A stretch of 64,000 nucleotides of DNA from Parachlamydia acanthamoebae (GTDB lineage Bacteria; Chlamydiota; Chlamydiia; Chlamydiales; Parachlamydiaceae). The position numbers and the translations under genes were made by a program. A model generated the notes under the pieces. It made no database searches and was not told where the DNA came from. It saw only the letters and a list, made by a program, of their open reading frames with translations. Numbering within the stretch: the first letter of the stretch is position 1; the number at the start of each line of letters is the position of its first letter. Shown here in pieces: positions 17,447-26,690 of this stretch. The DNA is taken from positions 186,001 through 250,000 of the forward strand of contig NZ_BAWW01000003.1 in NCBI RefSeq assembly GCF_000875975.1, in the 5' to 3' direction.

Positions 17447-17729
17447 AACATATTATCTAAATACACCTAAATATATCTTCAAAAGCGTAAAAAAGCATAA
17501 GCTATGCGATGGAAGTGATTTTTAAAATCATATGCAAGTAATCTTAAGAATCACTTCAACAAAAAGTTTTAAGGGCGCAATAAATTAGAACCCATCATCA
17601 CGTCAAACGCAGCTTTTATTAAATTGTATAAAATTACTCAACTTCTTTTTAGCTCCATTGAAAACTTTTCGAAACAAAGAAACCAAAAAATTTGAACGCC
17701 GATTTGGGCGATGTGTAAAATCTGTCGTT

Positions 17730-18134
17730 TTAGCATGAAACCACGCACGCCGGCTTTTGCTCATAGTCACACCCATAACTTGCAATTTCTCTCTTGCCCA
17801 TGTCGCTGTATACCGAGTACTTGAAAGGCTTTGTCGTGTCTTTTTCGACATCAGCAAGCCTTGCCTTGACTTGTGCACTTGATTTAACCCATGTTCCACT
17901 TTTTTCTTGGTATTTTAAATCTTTCTGAGGAATACACTGAGTCTCTATTTCAAGTGTTCCATAAAAAGTTTCTACATAGAAAACAATCACGAAATGTTTT
18001 CCTTTTTTTGCATATTTTTGAATTGTCCCATCACTTATTCCCTCAATCACTAATTTGGCAGGCCTGTAATTTGAGCAGCATAAGCATTTTGGATGTGCAA
18101 CAATAAATGTCACAGCCCAATTTGATTTATCCAC
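17730..18134 (-). CDS. Hypothetical protein, probably 3' part of a frameshifted gene
   Basis: An open frame of 134 residues from a GTG at 18134, with no ribosome-binding site. The protein is beta-rich with several Cys (PKCLCCSNY, SYGCDYEQKPACVVSC) and looks coding. The same frame stays open upstream to 18206 without a start (NFESKRRKFYPKRVQSVLDNQKYV). A second minus-strand frame, 18149-18391, ends KTMLKLTQERDRK just where the first begins. Joining them near 18205 gives a continuous protein of about 200 residues, so the gene probably carries a frameshift. Not recognised. The remaining stretch to 18541 is AT-rich with nothing else visible. Confidence 0.42.
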   Translation of the reverse strand: MDKSNWAVTFIVAHPKCLCCSNYRPAKLVIEGISDGTIQKYAKKGKHFVIVFYVETFYGTLEIETQCIPQKDLKYQEKSGTWVKSSAQVKARLADVEKDTTKPFKYSVYSDMGKREIASYGCDYEQKPACVVSC

Positions 18135-18541
18135 ATATTTTTGATTATCTAAAACAGACTGGACTCTCTTAGGATAGAACTTCCTTCTTTTGCTCTCGAA
18201 GTTTTCCTATCTCTTTCTTGAGTTAATTTAAGCATTGTTTTCTCATCAAAAAAATAGTAGCCGGTGGTCCTTGAACATATGAAGTCATTTATCCTCCAAA
18301 AGGGTTGTTTAATAAAAATAAAGATTGAGCGAAAAATCATACGATTTTCAAATTGAATCAAAGAAAAATAATTAGACAGATCAAAATTCAATTAAATAAT
18401 TTTACTTGAACTGGTTTTAAATTTTTAATTTCAATTACTTAGGGAAGTAAGGCCAATGTATCATAAATTTAAAAACAAATCTTCTCTTCAAATTATTGAC
18501 AATTTTATGATTAGATCAAGAAGATGGTTGAATACCATCCC

Positions 18542-19207
18542 CTAAAAACGTGTAATAATGCTCGCAACTAGACCTGCGCAAGCAATGAGAGGAATTGTAA
18601 CTTTAATGATTTCCCAAGAATATGTCCGGGTTCCTTTAAAACGAACCCAATTTCGATTTAACTCCATGACAGAAAACATCACAAGGCCGGTTATAATGCT
18701 ACTGAAAATAGAGTTAGTGCGTTGCAGAATGGCCTGTCCTGTCAAAGCTAGAGGTACAATAGGGCTTGACATAATGGCTAAATCATTTTTAAAGGACTTT
18801 TCGTTACTAGGAGAACCATTTTTACTTGGTTTTTTCTTTTGATAGCACCGACTGTATAAACGTCTCATTCCACACCAAGCTGCAGAGAAAACTGCGGCTT
18901 TCAAGACGAGCACAGGCTGCTGAGCAATCACCTTAAGCCCAACAGCATTCACAATGCAAGCTGACATAAAAGCAACAAAACCTAAAGGATTAAATATCCA
19001 TTCGATTTTTTTAAATGCAGGTGCCGAAGTTTTACTAACCATGCCAACATTAAGCAATACAATGCTAGCCACACACCCAATTGCGTAAAGTGTCGCATCG
19101 TCTTCTTGATTCAATTCCCTGACTTTGCACAAAAGCAAATTGCCAAAGCTAAATCCCAAAAGCGATAAGTCAAATGTCGTCAATCGCGATTCCGTGCTTT
19201 CAATCAT
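18542..19207 (-). CDS. Hypothetical multi-pass membrane protein in the fad operon
   Basis: 221 residues from the ATG at 19207, which has GAGG a few bases upstream. A longer frame to 19423 would overlap the end of fadJ and lacks a site. It has about five hydrophobic segments, for example LDLSLLGFSFGNLLL-like, LYAIGCVASIVLLNVGMV, PLGFVAFMSACIVNAVGL, VLVLKAAVFSAAWCGM and the C-terminal VTIPLIACAGLVASII, with a basic Lys/Ser-rich loop (QKKKPSKNGSPSNEKSFKND) near the middle. Not recognised. It begins 7 bp after the fadJ stop, so it is probably the last gene of the beta-oxidation operon; its link to fatty-acid metabolism is only positional. Confidence 0.6.
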   Translation of the reverse strand: MIESTESRLTTFDLSLLGFSFGNLLLCKVRELNQEDDATLYAIGCVASIVLLNVGMVSKTSAPAFKKIEWIFNPLGFVAFMSACIVNAVGLKVIAQQPVLVLKAAVFSAAWCGMRRLYSRCYQKKKPSKNGSPSNEKSFKNDLAIMSSPIVPLALTGQAILQRTNSIFSSIITGLVMFSVMELNRNWVRFKGTRTYSWEIIKVTIPLIACAGLVASIITRF

Positions 19208-19214
19208 AAAGTCC

Positions 19215-21362
19215 TCAATAAAAATTGCGATTCTCTTTTGCCATTTCAAGTAAGAGTTCGCAAGGAGAAAAACGCGCCCCCTCTTTTTGCTCAAATTCTT
19301 TGAGTCGATCCACCACGGTTTGAATTCCACGTGAATCAGCATAACGAAGTAATCCCCCTCTAAACGGCGGAAAACCTGTTCCCAAAATGAGAGCCATGTC
19401 AATGTCTGAGGGCTTTTGCACAATCTTTTCGGTCAAGCATCGTGCCGCTTCGTTGATCATTAAAAAGATGGAACGATCAACCATTTCTTCGGATGAAAGC
19501 TCTTCTTTTGGTTGTCCGATGACTTCAACGATTTTCTGAACTTCCGGATTAACTGTTGGCTTTTTGCTATCATAAAGATAAAAGCCCTTTTCTGTTTTTT
19601 TCCCGAAAAGCCCTTTTTGATTCATTCTTTCAATAAGTTCTGGAACTTGCATCCGCTTACCATAGGTCTCTTCAAATATATGAGAAACTTTGCAAGATAC
19701 ATCATTTCCAACTTCATCTGACAGATGAAAAGGCCCCATGGGCATTCCAAAGTCAAGCATAGTTTTTTCAATTTTTTCTATTGAATTGCCTTTTTCAAGA
19801 AAACGCACGATCTCATTAGCTCCCATAACAAAAATGCGGTTCACGAGAAATCCTTGACAATCACCCACCACAATAGGTGTCCGACCTAACCGACGGCATG
19901 TTTCCACAGCTGTTGCGATGGCTTCATCAGATGTTTGGGTCCCCTTGACAACCTCTACAAGAGGCATCCGATTGGGTGGATTGAAAAAGTGCATCCCCAC
20001 AAATCGTTCAGGATGCTTCATCACGGATGCCATTTGCGCAATAGTTAATGAAGAGGTATTAGAGGCGATGATGGCATCTGGCCGTAGCTGACTTTCCAAT
20101 TCATTAAGTAAAGTATGTTTAAGTTCCAAATTTTCCGTAGCCGCCTCCACGACAAGATCAAGCTGTTTAAAGCCCGTGTAATCGATAGTGCCACTGGCTT
20201 GTTGAAACTTTAAGATGGCCTGATCTTTATCGAGTTTTTTCAGCTCGATCATCTTTTTGAACAGGCTGTATACATGGCTGTAGCCCTTCGCGACAGCTTC
20301 CCAGTTAATATCCTTAAACCGCACAGGGATGTCATGATAGCTAAACAAAAAGATTAAACCTCCACCCATCGTTCCCGCGCCTAAAACACCTGCAGATTTC
20401 ACGGGTCTAGGAGTTGCTTGGATAGAAATGCCCGCATCTTTTTTAAGGGATTCATTTTGGAAAAACACCTTAACCAAATTTTTGGCATTCATAAATTTGG
20501 TGGGAATATTTTCTACGAAATTTTTCTGCTCGATTTCCAACCCTTCATTGAGAGGAAGCGTGTAAGTTTGCTTGATTGTCTCGAGAGCAACAAGGGGTGC
20601 GGGGTAAAATCCATGCGTTTTGTCTAGGACCTGCTTTTTAGCTTGATAAAAGATAAGAGCTCTTCCTGCCGGATTTTTTTCTAACAGAAAATTTTGGATG
20701 CCACTTTGTTTTCGACGGTTCAAAACTTTTTGCGCAAACTCCGGTTTTAAAATATTTCGAGCAAATTCCAGACTTTTTTCAGGAAAAAACTCCCAAGCAG
20801 CGACAGAATCAGCGAGCTTCATTTTGTACGCTTTTACACCATTCACCGTCTTCCCATTTAAAATCATTCCTAAAGCAGATGAAAGCCCAATTAAACGTGG
20901 TAAACGCTGCGTTCCTCCCCATCCAGGCATGATCCCCAGTTGAGTCTCTGGAAGGCCTAATGCTGTTTTCGGATGATCAGAAACGATTCGATATTTACAT
21001 GCAAGTGCGAGTTCTAAGCCACCTCCTAAACAGGCCCCATCAATGGCGGCAATGGTTGGAAAAGGCAATTCTGAAAGCTTTTTATAAACACGGTGACCTA
21101 AAGCCAAAATTTTTTCCCCTTGGGAAGGATCCTGAAAAACGGGCTCAAGTTTTTTAAGGTCAACTCCCGCTACAAACTGATGCTCTTTGCCACTTGTAAT
21201 GAGGAGTAACTTGACACCTGAACTGGGATCAAGCTGCTCGATTAAATTTTCGAGCTCTTCAAGAACTGGCGGTGACAAAACATTCACTTTTTCATGTGGA
21301 AGATTAAAAACGAGTTGGCCAATGCCTCCTGGCAGGAGTGAAAATGTAAAAGCAGTTTCCAT
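19215..21362 (-). CDS. fadJ: Fatty-oxidation multifunctional enzyme: enoyl-CoA hydratase / 3-hydroxyacyl-CoA dehydrogenase
   Basis: Catalyses the hydration and NAD-dependent dehydrogenation steps of beta-oxidation. 715 residues, the usual FadJ/FadB size. The crotonase domain (1-~200) has GACLGGGLELALACKYR and GIMPGWGGTQRLPRL. The dehydrogenase domain starts near residue 325 with the Rossmann motif GAGTMGGG and includes SNTSSL and the catalytic-His segment MHFFNPPNRMPLVEVV. The C-terminal domain ends normally (GTGFPPFRGGLLRYAD). It begins 1 bp after the thiolase stop, in the same operon as fadI and fadD. Assignment to FadJ rather than FadB is by length and operon type and is not certain. Confidence 0.93.
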   Translation of the reverse strand: METAFTFSLLPGGIGQLVFNLPHEKVNVLSPPVLEELENLIEQLDPSSGVKLLLITSGKEHQFVAGVDLKKLEPVFQDPSQGEKILALGHRVYKKLSELPFPTIAAIDGACLGGGLELALACKYRIVSDHPKTALGLPETQLGIMPGWGGTQRLPRLIGLSSALGMILNGKTVNGVKAYKMKLADSVAAWEFFPEKSLEFARNILKPEFAQKVLNRRKQSGIQNFLLEKNPAGRALIFYQAKKQVLDKTHGFYPAPLVALETIKQTYTLPLNEGLEIEQKNFVENIPTKFMNAKNLVKVFFQNESLKKDAGISIQATPRPVKSAGVLGAGTMGGGLIFLFSYHDIPVRFKDINWEAVAKGYSHVYSLFKKMIELKKLDKDQAILKFQQASGTIDYTGFKQLDLVVEAATENLELKHTLLNELESQLRPDAIIASNTSSLTIAQMASVMKHPERFVGMHFFNPPNRMPLVEVVKGTQTSDEAIATAVETCRRLGRTPIVVGDCQGFLVNRIFVMGANEIVRFLEKGNSIEKIEKTMLDFGMPMGPFHLSDEVGNDVSCKVSHIFEETYGKRMQVPELIERMNQKGLFGKKTEKGFYLYDSKKPTVNPEVQKIVEVIGQPKEELSSEEMVDRSIFLMINEAARCLTEKIVQKPSDIDMALILGTGFPPFRGGLLRYADSRGIQTVVDRLKEFEQKEGARFSPCELLLEMAKENRNFY

Positions 21363-21363
21363 T

Positions 21364-22638
21364 TTATTGAACCTCTAAGCTAACAGCTTCACCTTGACCA
21401 CCCCCAATACACAGGGCAGCAAGTCCGCTATTTTTCTTGCGTCTTTTTAATTCTTTTAACAAAGTCAATATTAAACGTGCTCCTGAGGCACCCAGTGGAT
21501 GGCCTAGAGCAATGGCGCCCCCATTGACATTCAATTTATTTCGATCTATTTCTCCGATGACAGTCTCTTCTCCTAACTCTTTTTTTACAAATTCTGGAGA
21601 ATTGAGAGCTCTTTCAACTGCAATTACCTGCCCGGCAAAAGCTTCATTGATTTCAATTAAATCAAAATCTTGCAACTTTTTCCCTGTTTTTTTCAAAAGT
21701 TTTGCAATGGAATAAGCAGGCCCAAGCCCCATGCGACTTGGATCAAGGCCTGCGTAAGCATACTCGACCAAGTAGCCAATCGGTTGCAAGCCTAATTCTT
21801 TGGCTTTAGATTCTGACATCACTAAAAGGGCTACAGCGCCATCCGTTATTTGGCTCGAGTTTCCTGCTGTAACTGTACCGGTTAATGAGTCAAAAGCAGG
21901 CTTAAGCTTGGCTAAACCTTCTAAGCTTGTGCCTTCACGAGGGCCATCATCAACCAATTGCATCCGATCGAAAAAAGGAGGATAAGGAATCGGGATGATT
22001 TCTTCCGCCAGCTTCTCCCGAGCAGCGAGAGCTCTTTGCTGGCTCATCAGTGCAAAGGCATCTTGCTCTTCTCGGGTAATTTTAAATTGGCGAACTAAGA
22101 TTTCAGCCGTTTGCCCCATCGAAAGACTGCAAAGGGGATCTGCAAGTTTGGGCATTTGGGGAGTTAACAGCGAAGGACGAAAACTGAGCAACGCTCGAAG
22201 ACGTTGTTTCCATGTTTTGGCTTTATTGAAAGTAAGCAAAAATTCCCGCATACGGTTAGGAAATAACACAGGAAAATGGCTCATCGATTCTGTACCGCCG
22301 GTTATAATGATGGAGGCTTCGCCAGCTTCGATTTTATTTGCTGCGGTTACAACGGCTTCCATTCCTGAGGCACAGTTTCTATTCACAGTGTAAGCAGGAG
22401 TTTTAACGGATAATCCGGCCTTGACGGCAACAACACGCGCGACATTACCGGCATGAGGAGGTTCAATCACATTCCCAAAGATCAGTTCATCAATTTTATC
22501 TTTTGGAATAGGCATCCTAGCCAACAATTCACGAACAGCAAAAGCACCTAAATCATCTGCCTCCAGATGTCTCAGGACCTCATTTGCTTTGCAAAAGGGG
22601 GTCCTAATTCCTTCAATAATGGCAAGTCTTTCCTTCAT
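21364..22638 (-). CDS. fadI: Acetyl-CoA C-acyltransferase (3-ketoacyl-CoA thiolase)
   Basis: Last step of the beta-oxidation cycle: thiolytic cleavage of 3-ketoacyl-CoA. 424 residues, like FadI (436) and longer than FadA (~390). The nucleophilic Cys is in NRNCASGMEAV, the catalytic His in GGAIALGHPLGASGAR, and the second Cys in CIGGGQGEAV. It overlaps fadD by 4 bp and lies 1 bp from fadJ, so the three form a tight operon. All catalytic residues are present. Confidence 0.94.
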   Translation of the reverse strand: MKERLAIIEGIRTPFCKANEVLRHLEADDLGAFAVRELLARMPIPKDKIDELIFGNVIEPPHAGNVARVVAVKAGLSVKTPAYTVNRNCASGMEAVVTAANKIEAGEASIIITGGTESMSHFPVLFPNRMREFLLTFNKAKTWKQRLRALLSFRPSLLTPQMPKLADPLCSLSMGQTAEILVRQFKITREEQDAFALMSQQRALAAREKLAEEIIPIPYPPFFDRMQLVDDGPREGTSLEGLAKLKPAFDSLTGTVTAGNSSQITDGAVALLVMSESKAKELGLQPIGYLVEYAYAGLDPSRMGLGPAYSIAKLLKKTGKKLQDFDLIEINEAFAGQVIAVERALNSPEFVKKELGEETVIGEIDRNKLNVNGGAIALGHPLGASGARLILTLLKELKRRKKNSGLAALCIGGGQGEAVSLEVQ

Positions 22639-24383
22639 ACCAACTCCTCGAAATACATGCTATTGATCAGATCTTCATATTTTTTCTCTATAACCTCTCG
22701 GCGTAGTTTCATGGTTGGAGTAAGTTCGCCCCCTTCTATCGATGGGTGTTCCGCAACGACTCGAAAATCATGAAGTTCTTCCCAATGGTTTAAATGTTTA
22801 TTAATAGAAACCAAGAGCTTATGCATATGCTGCTTGATTTCTGCTCCCTGTAAAAATTCTTCCATAGGGATCTGCTCTTTGTTTAATTTTTTTTGTATTT
22901 TTTTTACGGCTTCAAAGTCAGGAAAAATAAGACATGTTGCATATTTCCTCGAATCCGCAATGATAATGGCCATATCAACCAAACGATCTTTGGCGAGAGC
23001 TTGTTCAATGGGAACGGGTGAGATGTATTCGCCTTTTGTGGTCTTGAAAAGTTCTTTTAATCGGCCTAAAATTGTAATAAAGCCTTCTTCGTCAATTTGT
23101 GCACGATCTCCTGTCCGCAACCAGCCATCTTCTGTGAAAGCATTTTGTGTAGCTTCAGGGCTTTTGTAATACCCTTTCATGACCAATCCCCCTTTGACTA
23201 AAAGCTCACCTTCTGGAGTGAGCGAAACAGTCATGCCTTCAAAGGGAAGACCAATTGTTCCTACTTTGATTCGATTAAAGCGATTGCAAGAGACGGTGGC
23301 GGCCTCGGTTAATCCATACCCCTCATAAACAGGAAAGCCAATGGCCAGAAAAAAATGGTAAACATCGGGATTCAGATGCGCACCTCCCGAAATGATGAGG
23401 CGAAGTCGATTGCCAAAAGCTTCTCGTAAGCGAGAATATACCAATGTATCTGCTATCGGATGAAAGATCTGCCTCCAAAATGAAGACTCTTTTTGAGCAG
23501 CTAATCTCAAAGCCCACCTTCCTATCAAGCGCGTCATAAAATTTCCTGCATTCACTTTTGCCCACATATTCGCTTGAATCTTTTCTAAGATACGGGGGAC
23601 TAAAATCATCAGAGATGGCTTTACCTGCTGAGCCGCTTCTCCCAATTTCTTGACATCTGCTAAATAGTACACGCTAATCCCCCAAGCAACCATAATGAGA
23701 TTTAACGCACGCGCAAAAATATGGGCTAACGGCAATACACTTAAATATCGGTCGGTTTTAGGATTCCAGTAAAAAGGATCTATGTGCAATAAACTCACTA
23801 AACTTGTTTGGGTGAGCTCGACACCTTTCGGTAAGCCTGTGCTTCCACTCGTAAAAATAATCGTCGCGACATCTTTTTCTGTCATTTTGGATAGCAAAGA
23901 CGGATATAAATCGGGATCCTTTGCATCAATTTCTTTTCCAATTCGATAGGCTTCGGAAAGCGTTAAAGCGTTGGGCTTTTCATCGAAAGCAATGATTTGT
24001 TTGAAATGTCCTTGGTGAGCATGCAACATTTTCCATTGCTCTTCGCCTGAAATGAATAAAACCTTGATTTCAGCCTGATCGACTTCATATTCAAAATTTT
24101 CATGAGAGATATTCGCAAAAAGGGGCACCGAAATTCCACCAGCAAGCAAAATGGCAAAATCGGCGATGGTCCAAAAAGCCGAGCAGGGTGCCATAATTCC
24201 GATGCGCTCCCCCCTATTAAATTGTAAGGTATTGAGATAGAGTGTCAGATATTTTACCGAAGTAACAAAATCTGAAGATGAAAAAGCTTTCCATTGCTCA
24301 TTTTCCAAATGGTTTAAAGCCTTTGGATTTTTTTGCTCTGCGATGTAGTGAATGACATCAACTAATGTTTTAAAGGGTTTCAT
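22635..24383 (-). CDS. fadD: Long-chain acyl-CoA synthetase (AMP-forming)
   Basis: Activates long-chain fatty acids to acyl-CoA. 582 residues with the ANL motifs IIFTSGSTGLPKGVELTQ, YGLTEAATVSCNR, GWLRTGDRAQ and the LFKTTKGEYISPVPIE segment typical of long-chain synthetases of the FadD15/FACS type. It is first in a four-gene minus-strand operon with thiolase, multifunctional enzyme and a membrane protein. In an intracellular bacterium the likely substrates are host fatty acids (inference). The divergent potA gene shares the upstream AT-rich gap. Confidence 0.92.
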   Translation of the reverse strand: MKPFKTLVDVIHYIAEQKNPKALNHLENEQWKAFSSSDFVTSVKYLTLYLNTLQFNRGERIGIMAPCSAFWTIADFAILLAGGISVPLFANISHENFEYEVDQAEIKVLFISGEEQWKMLHAHQGHFKQIIAFDEKPNALTLSEAYRIGKEIDAKDPDLYPSLLSKMTEKDVATIIFTSGSTGLPKGVELTQTSLVSLLHIDPFYWNPKTDRYLSVLPLAHIFARALNLIMVAWGISVYYLADVKKLGEAAQQVKPSLMILVPRILEKIQANMWAKVNAGNFMTRLIGRWALRLAAQKESSFWRQIFHPIADTLVYSRLREAFGNRLRLIISGGAHLNPDVYHFFLAIGFPVYEGYGLTEAATVSCNRFNRIKVGTIGLPFEGMTVSLTPEGELLVKGGLVMKGYYKSPEATQNAFTEDGWLRTGDRAQIDEEGFITILGRLKELFKTTKGEYISPVPIEQALAKDRLVDMAIIIADSRKYATCLIFPDFEAVKKIQKKLNKEQIPMEEFLQGAEIKQHMHKLLVSINKHLNHWEELHDFRVVAEHPSIEGGELTPTMKLRREVIEKKYEDLINSMYFEELV

Positions 24384-24421
24384 TTTTGGACCCTTGTGTT
24401 AAGCCTTTCTTCTCTTCTTTT

Positions 24422-24427
24422 ATTATA
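24422..24427 (-). promoter_or_regulatory. Possible -10 box for the fad operon
   Basis: A perfect TATAAT is read on the minus strand 39 bp upstream of fadD. No convincing -35 lies 16-18 bp further up, so this is a weak call. Confidence 0.3.
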
Positions 24428-24639
24428 CCTTACGAAATAATATAATTTATATTTTCCTTACAAACAAATTAGTGTATTTATTTTTTATTCATAAACAAAA
24501 AAAGTTCTTCATTAAATGATCCATTTTTGTCTTGAAAGATTTCTTTTTGGACTAAATGTGTTGCACAGGAGGGCGTTGTTTGTTACACTTTTGGAGTTCA
24601 TTTAATCTAAAAAAAATTAGCACAATAAGGTTTTGTGGA

Positions 24640-25818
24640 ATGTGGGGTAAGCTTGAATTTGAAAAAGTATCTAAAAAATATGGGGATGTAGTTGCGCTTG
24701 ACAACGTTTCATTCACGGTTGAAAGCGGGAATTTCTTTTCTCTTTTAGGCCCAAGTGGTTGTGGGAAAACAACGCTTTTACGTTTGGTAGCGGGTTTTGA
24801 GCTTCCGGACTCAGGCCGCATTCTTTTAGATGGACAAGATATCACACGACTTCCTCCATATAAGCGACCGGTTAATACCGTTTTTCAAAATTATGCGTTA
24901 TTTCCGCACCTGAGTCTCTGGGAAAATATAGCTTTTGGCCTGCGTGTCGCTAAACGCCCTGCTAACGAGATTCAGCATGAAGTGGAGCGGATGTTAAAAT
25001 TAATCCAACTGGAAGAACAGGCCCATAAAAGGCCCGATCAAATCAGTGGAGGCCAAAAACAACGAGTCGCCATTGCACGCGCGCTGATTAACAAGCCACG
25101 TTTATTATTATTGGATGAGCCTCTTTCTGCTTTAGACCTCAAACTTCGTCAAAAAATGCTCTTTGAAATCGATTTAATTCATGATGAAGTGGGCATCACC
25201 TTCCTTTTTGTGACACATGACCAAACTGAAGCGATGGCAGTGAGCGACCGGATTGCAGTGATGCATCAGGGTAAAGTTGAGCAAATTGGAACGCCTGTCG
25301 AACTTTATGAAGCCCCTGAAAGTAGCTTTGTCGCAGCCTTTATTGGCGACACCAACTTTTTAGATGGAACCGTCATTCAACACATCAATCGCGATTATTG
25401 CCAACTCAAGTTAGAAGGCTTGGCCGACGTCTTGTGCTTTAACGATAAGCATCTCAACATCGGAGATCAAGCGCACTTAAGTGTACGCCCCGAAAAAATT
25501 CATATTTCACGTGAGAAACCGCAGCATCATGAACGCCAGAACCTTTTTGAAGGCATGGTAGACGACATCATTTATAAAGGGGATCACACCAATTATTGGG
25601 TGCGGACAGGCGATTATCGAATTGCGATTTCATTGCAGCATAACCGTTTTTTATTGGATCAAACGCCCATTACCTGGGGCGAAAAAGTCTGGATCCATTG
25701 GCATGCAGATGATGGTTACATGCTAAAAATATGGCATGCTTCTGACGAAAATCTCACTCAACTTCCACCCGAAAAAGTAGGAAGCTCCGAAAATGAAATG
25801 GAAGAGGATTTCGAATGA
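24640..25818 (+). CDS. potA: Spermidine/putrescine-type ABC importer, ATP-binding subunit
   Basis: ATPase of a polyamine-type ABC importer. ABC motifs: Walker A GPSGCGKTTLLRLVAGFE, signature ISGGQKQRVAIARAL, Walker B LLLLDEPLSALD, and the H-loop THDQTEAMAVSD. The C-terminal ~130 residues form the TOBE-like regulatory region of PotA (SVRPEKIHIS). The start is the ATG at 24640 (392 codons with stop); the longer frame from 24556 adds a Cys-rich non-conserved leader. It is first of potABCD, each overlapping the next by 4 bp. Confidence 0.94.
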   Translation: MWGKLEFEKVSKKYGDVVALDNVSFTVESGNFFSLLGPSGCGKTTLLRLVAGFELPDSGRILLDGQDITRLPPYKRPVNTVFQNYALFPHLSLWENIAFGLRVAKRPANEIQHEVERMLKLIQLEEQAHKRPDQISGGQKQRVAIARALINKPRLLLLDEPLSALDLKLRQKMLFEIDLIHDEVGITFLFVTHDQTEAMAVSDRIAVMHQGKVEQIGTPVELYEAPESSFVAAFIGDTNFLDGTVIQHINRDYCQLKLEGLADVLCFNDKHLNIGDQAHLSVRPEKIHISREKPQHHERQNLFEGMVDDIIYKGDHTNYWVRTGDYRIAISLQHNRFLLDQTPITWGEKVWIHWHADDGYMLKIWHASDENLTQLPPEKVGSSENEMEEDFE

Positions 25819-26690
25819 AGTTTTTGAAATCTCGTTTGGGTGAACTTTTAGTCACCCTTCCATCACTCATATGGCTATTCATTTTCTTTTTAGTTCCAAC
25901 CCTCATTATTTTCGCTTTAGCCTTTAAGCCTTTCGATTTTTATGGAGGCGTAGGCGAAGGCTGGACGCTTGAGACCTTTAAAAGCTTAAATACGGCGAGT
26001 TACTATGCGATCGTTTGGCGCACCATTTGGTTAAGCATTTTGACAACAGCTATTTGCTGCCTGCTTGCCCTCCCCATGGGATATTATCTTGCCCGTGCCA
26101 ATGCACAAGTCAGATATCTTTTATTACTACTCACGATTCTCCCCTTTTGGAGCAGCTTTATTGTGCGGATTTTTGCATGGAAATCGCTGTTACACCCCGA
26201 AGGCATGGCCAAGCGGATTCTTTTATTTTTTCATTTGGTATCCGAAGACACTGTTTTGCTTTACAATTCTGGGGCTGTTTTACTGGTCATGGTTTATTCT
26301 TATCTTCCTTTTGCCATTTTACCGATCTATGCAGCCGCTTCAAAATTTAATTTTCAGCTCATTGAAGCCGCTCTTGATCTCGGCTTACATCGTTTTCAGG
26401 CTTTTCTTAAAGTTTTTATCCCAGGCATCAAAAAAGGATTAGTCACAGCGATTCTAATGGTCTTTATTCCTTCTTTAGGATCTTATGTGATTCCTGACGT
26501 AGTGGGAGGACCGAGCAGTGAAATGATTGGGAATAAGATTGTGCAAAAAACGTTTACCGATCGCAATCTTCCTCAAGCTAGTGCTCTTTCCGCTTTGCTA
26601 ACGATTGCTGTTTTAGTTCCCATGGCATCCATTGCATGGCTGCAAAGACGGGTACAAAAGCGTAAATTCTTTATCAGGAGAGGAAAATGA
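25815..26690 (+). CDS. potB: Spermidine/putrescine-type ABC importer, permease
   Basis: Inner-membrane permease of the polyamine importer, 291 residues with six hydrophobic segments. The EAA-type cytoplasmic loop that contacts the ATPase reads LIEAALDLGLHRFQAFLKVFIPGIKKG. It overlaps potA and potC by 4 bp each (ATGA-type coupling), so the subunits are made together. Position and loop motif support PotB. Confidence 0.92.
   Translation: MKFLKSRLGELLVTLPSLIWLFIFFLVPTLIIFALAFKPFDFYGGVGEGWTLETFKSLNTASYYAIVWRTIWLSILTTAICCLLALPMGYYLARANAQVRYLLLLLTILPFWSSFIVRIFAWKSLLHPEGMAKRILLFFHLVSEDTVLLYNSGAVLLVMVYSYLPFAILPIYAAASKFNFQLIEAALDLGLHRFQAFLKVFIPGIKKGLVTAILMVFIPSLGSYVIPDVVGGPSSEMIGNKIVQKTFTDRNLPQASALSALLTIAVLVPMASIAWLQRRVQKRKFFIRRGK

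Noticed and set aside
17603-17899. 98-codon minus-strand frame overlapping the gene at 17730
   Set aside because: Composition is basic and non-globular, it overlaps the more convincing frame, and it has no start site.
21995-22393. 132-codon plus-strand frame opposite fadI
   Set aside because: Antisense to a complete thiolase gene; no promoter or ribosome-binding site.
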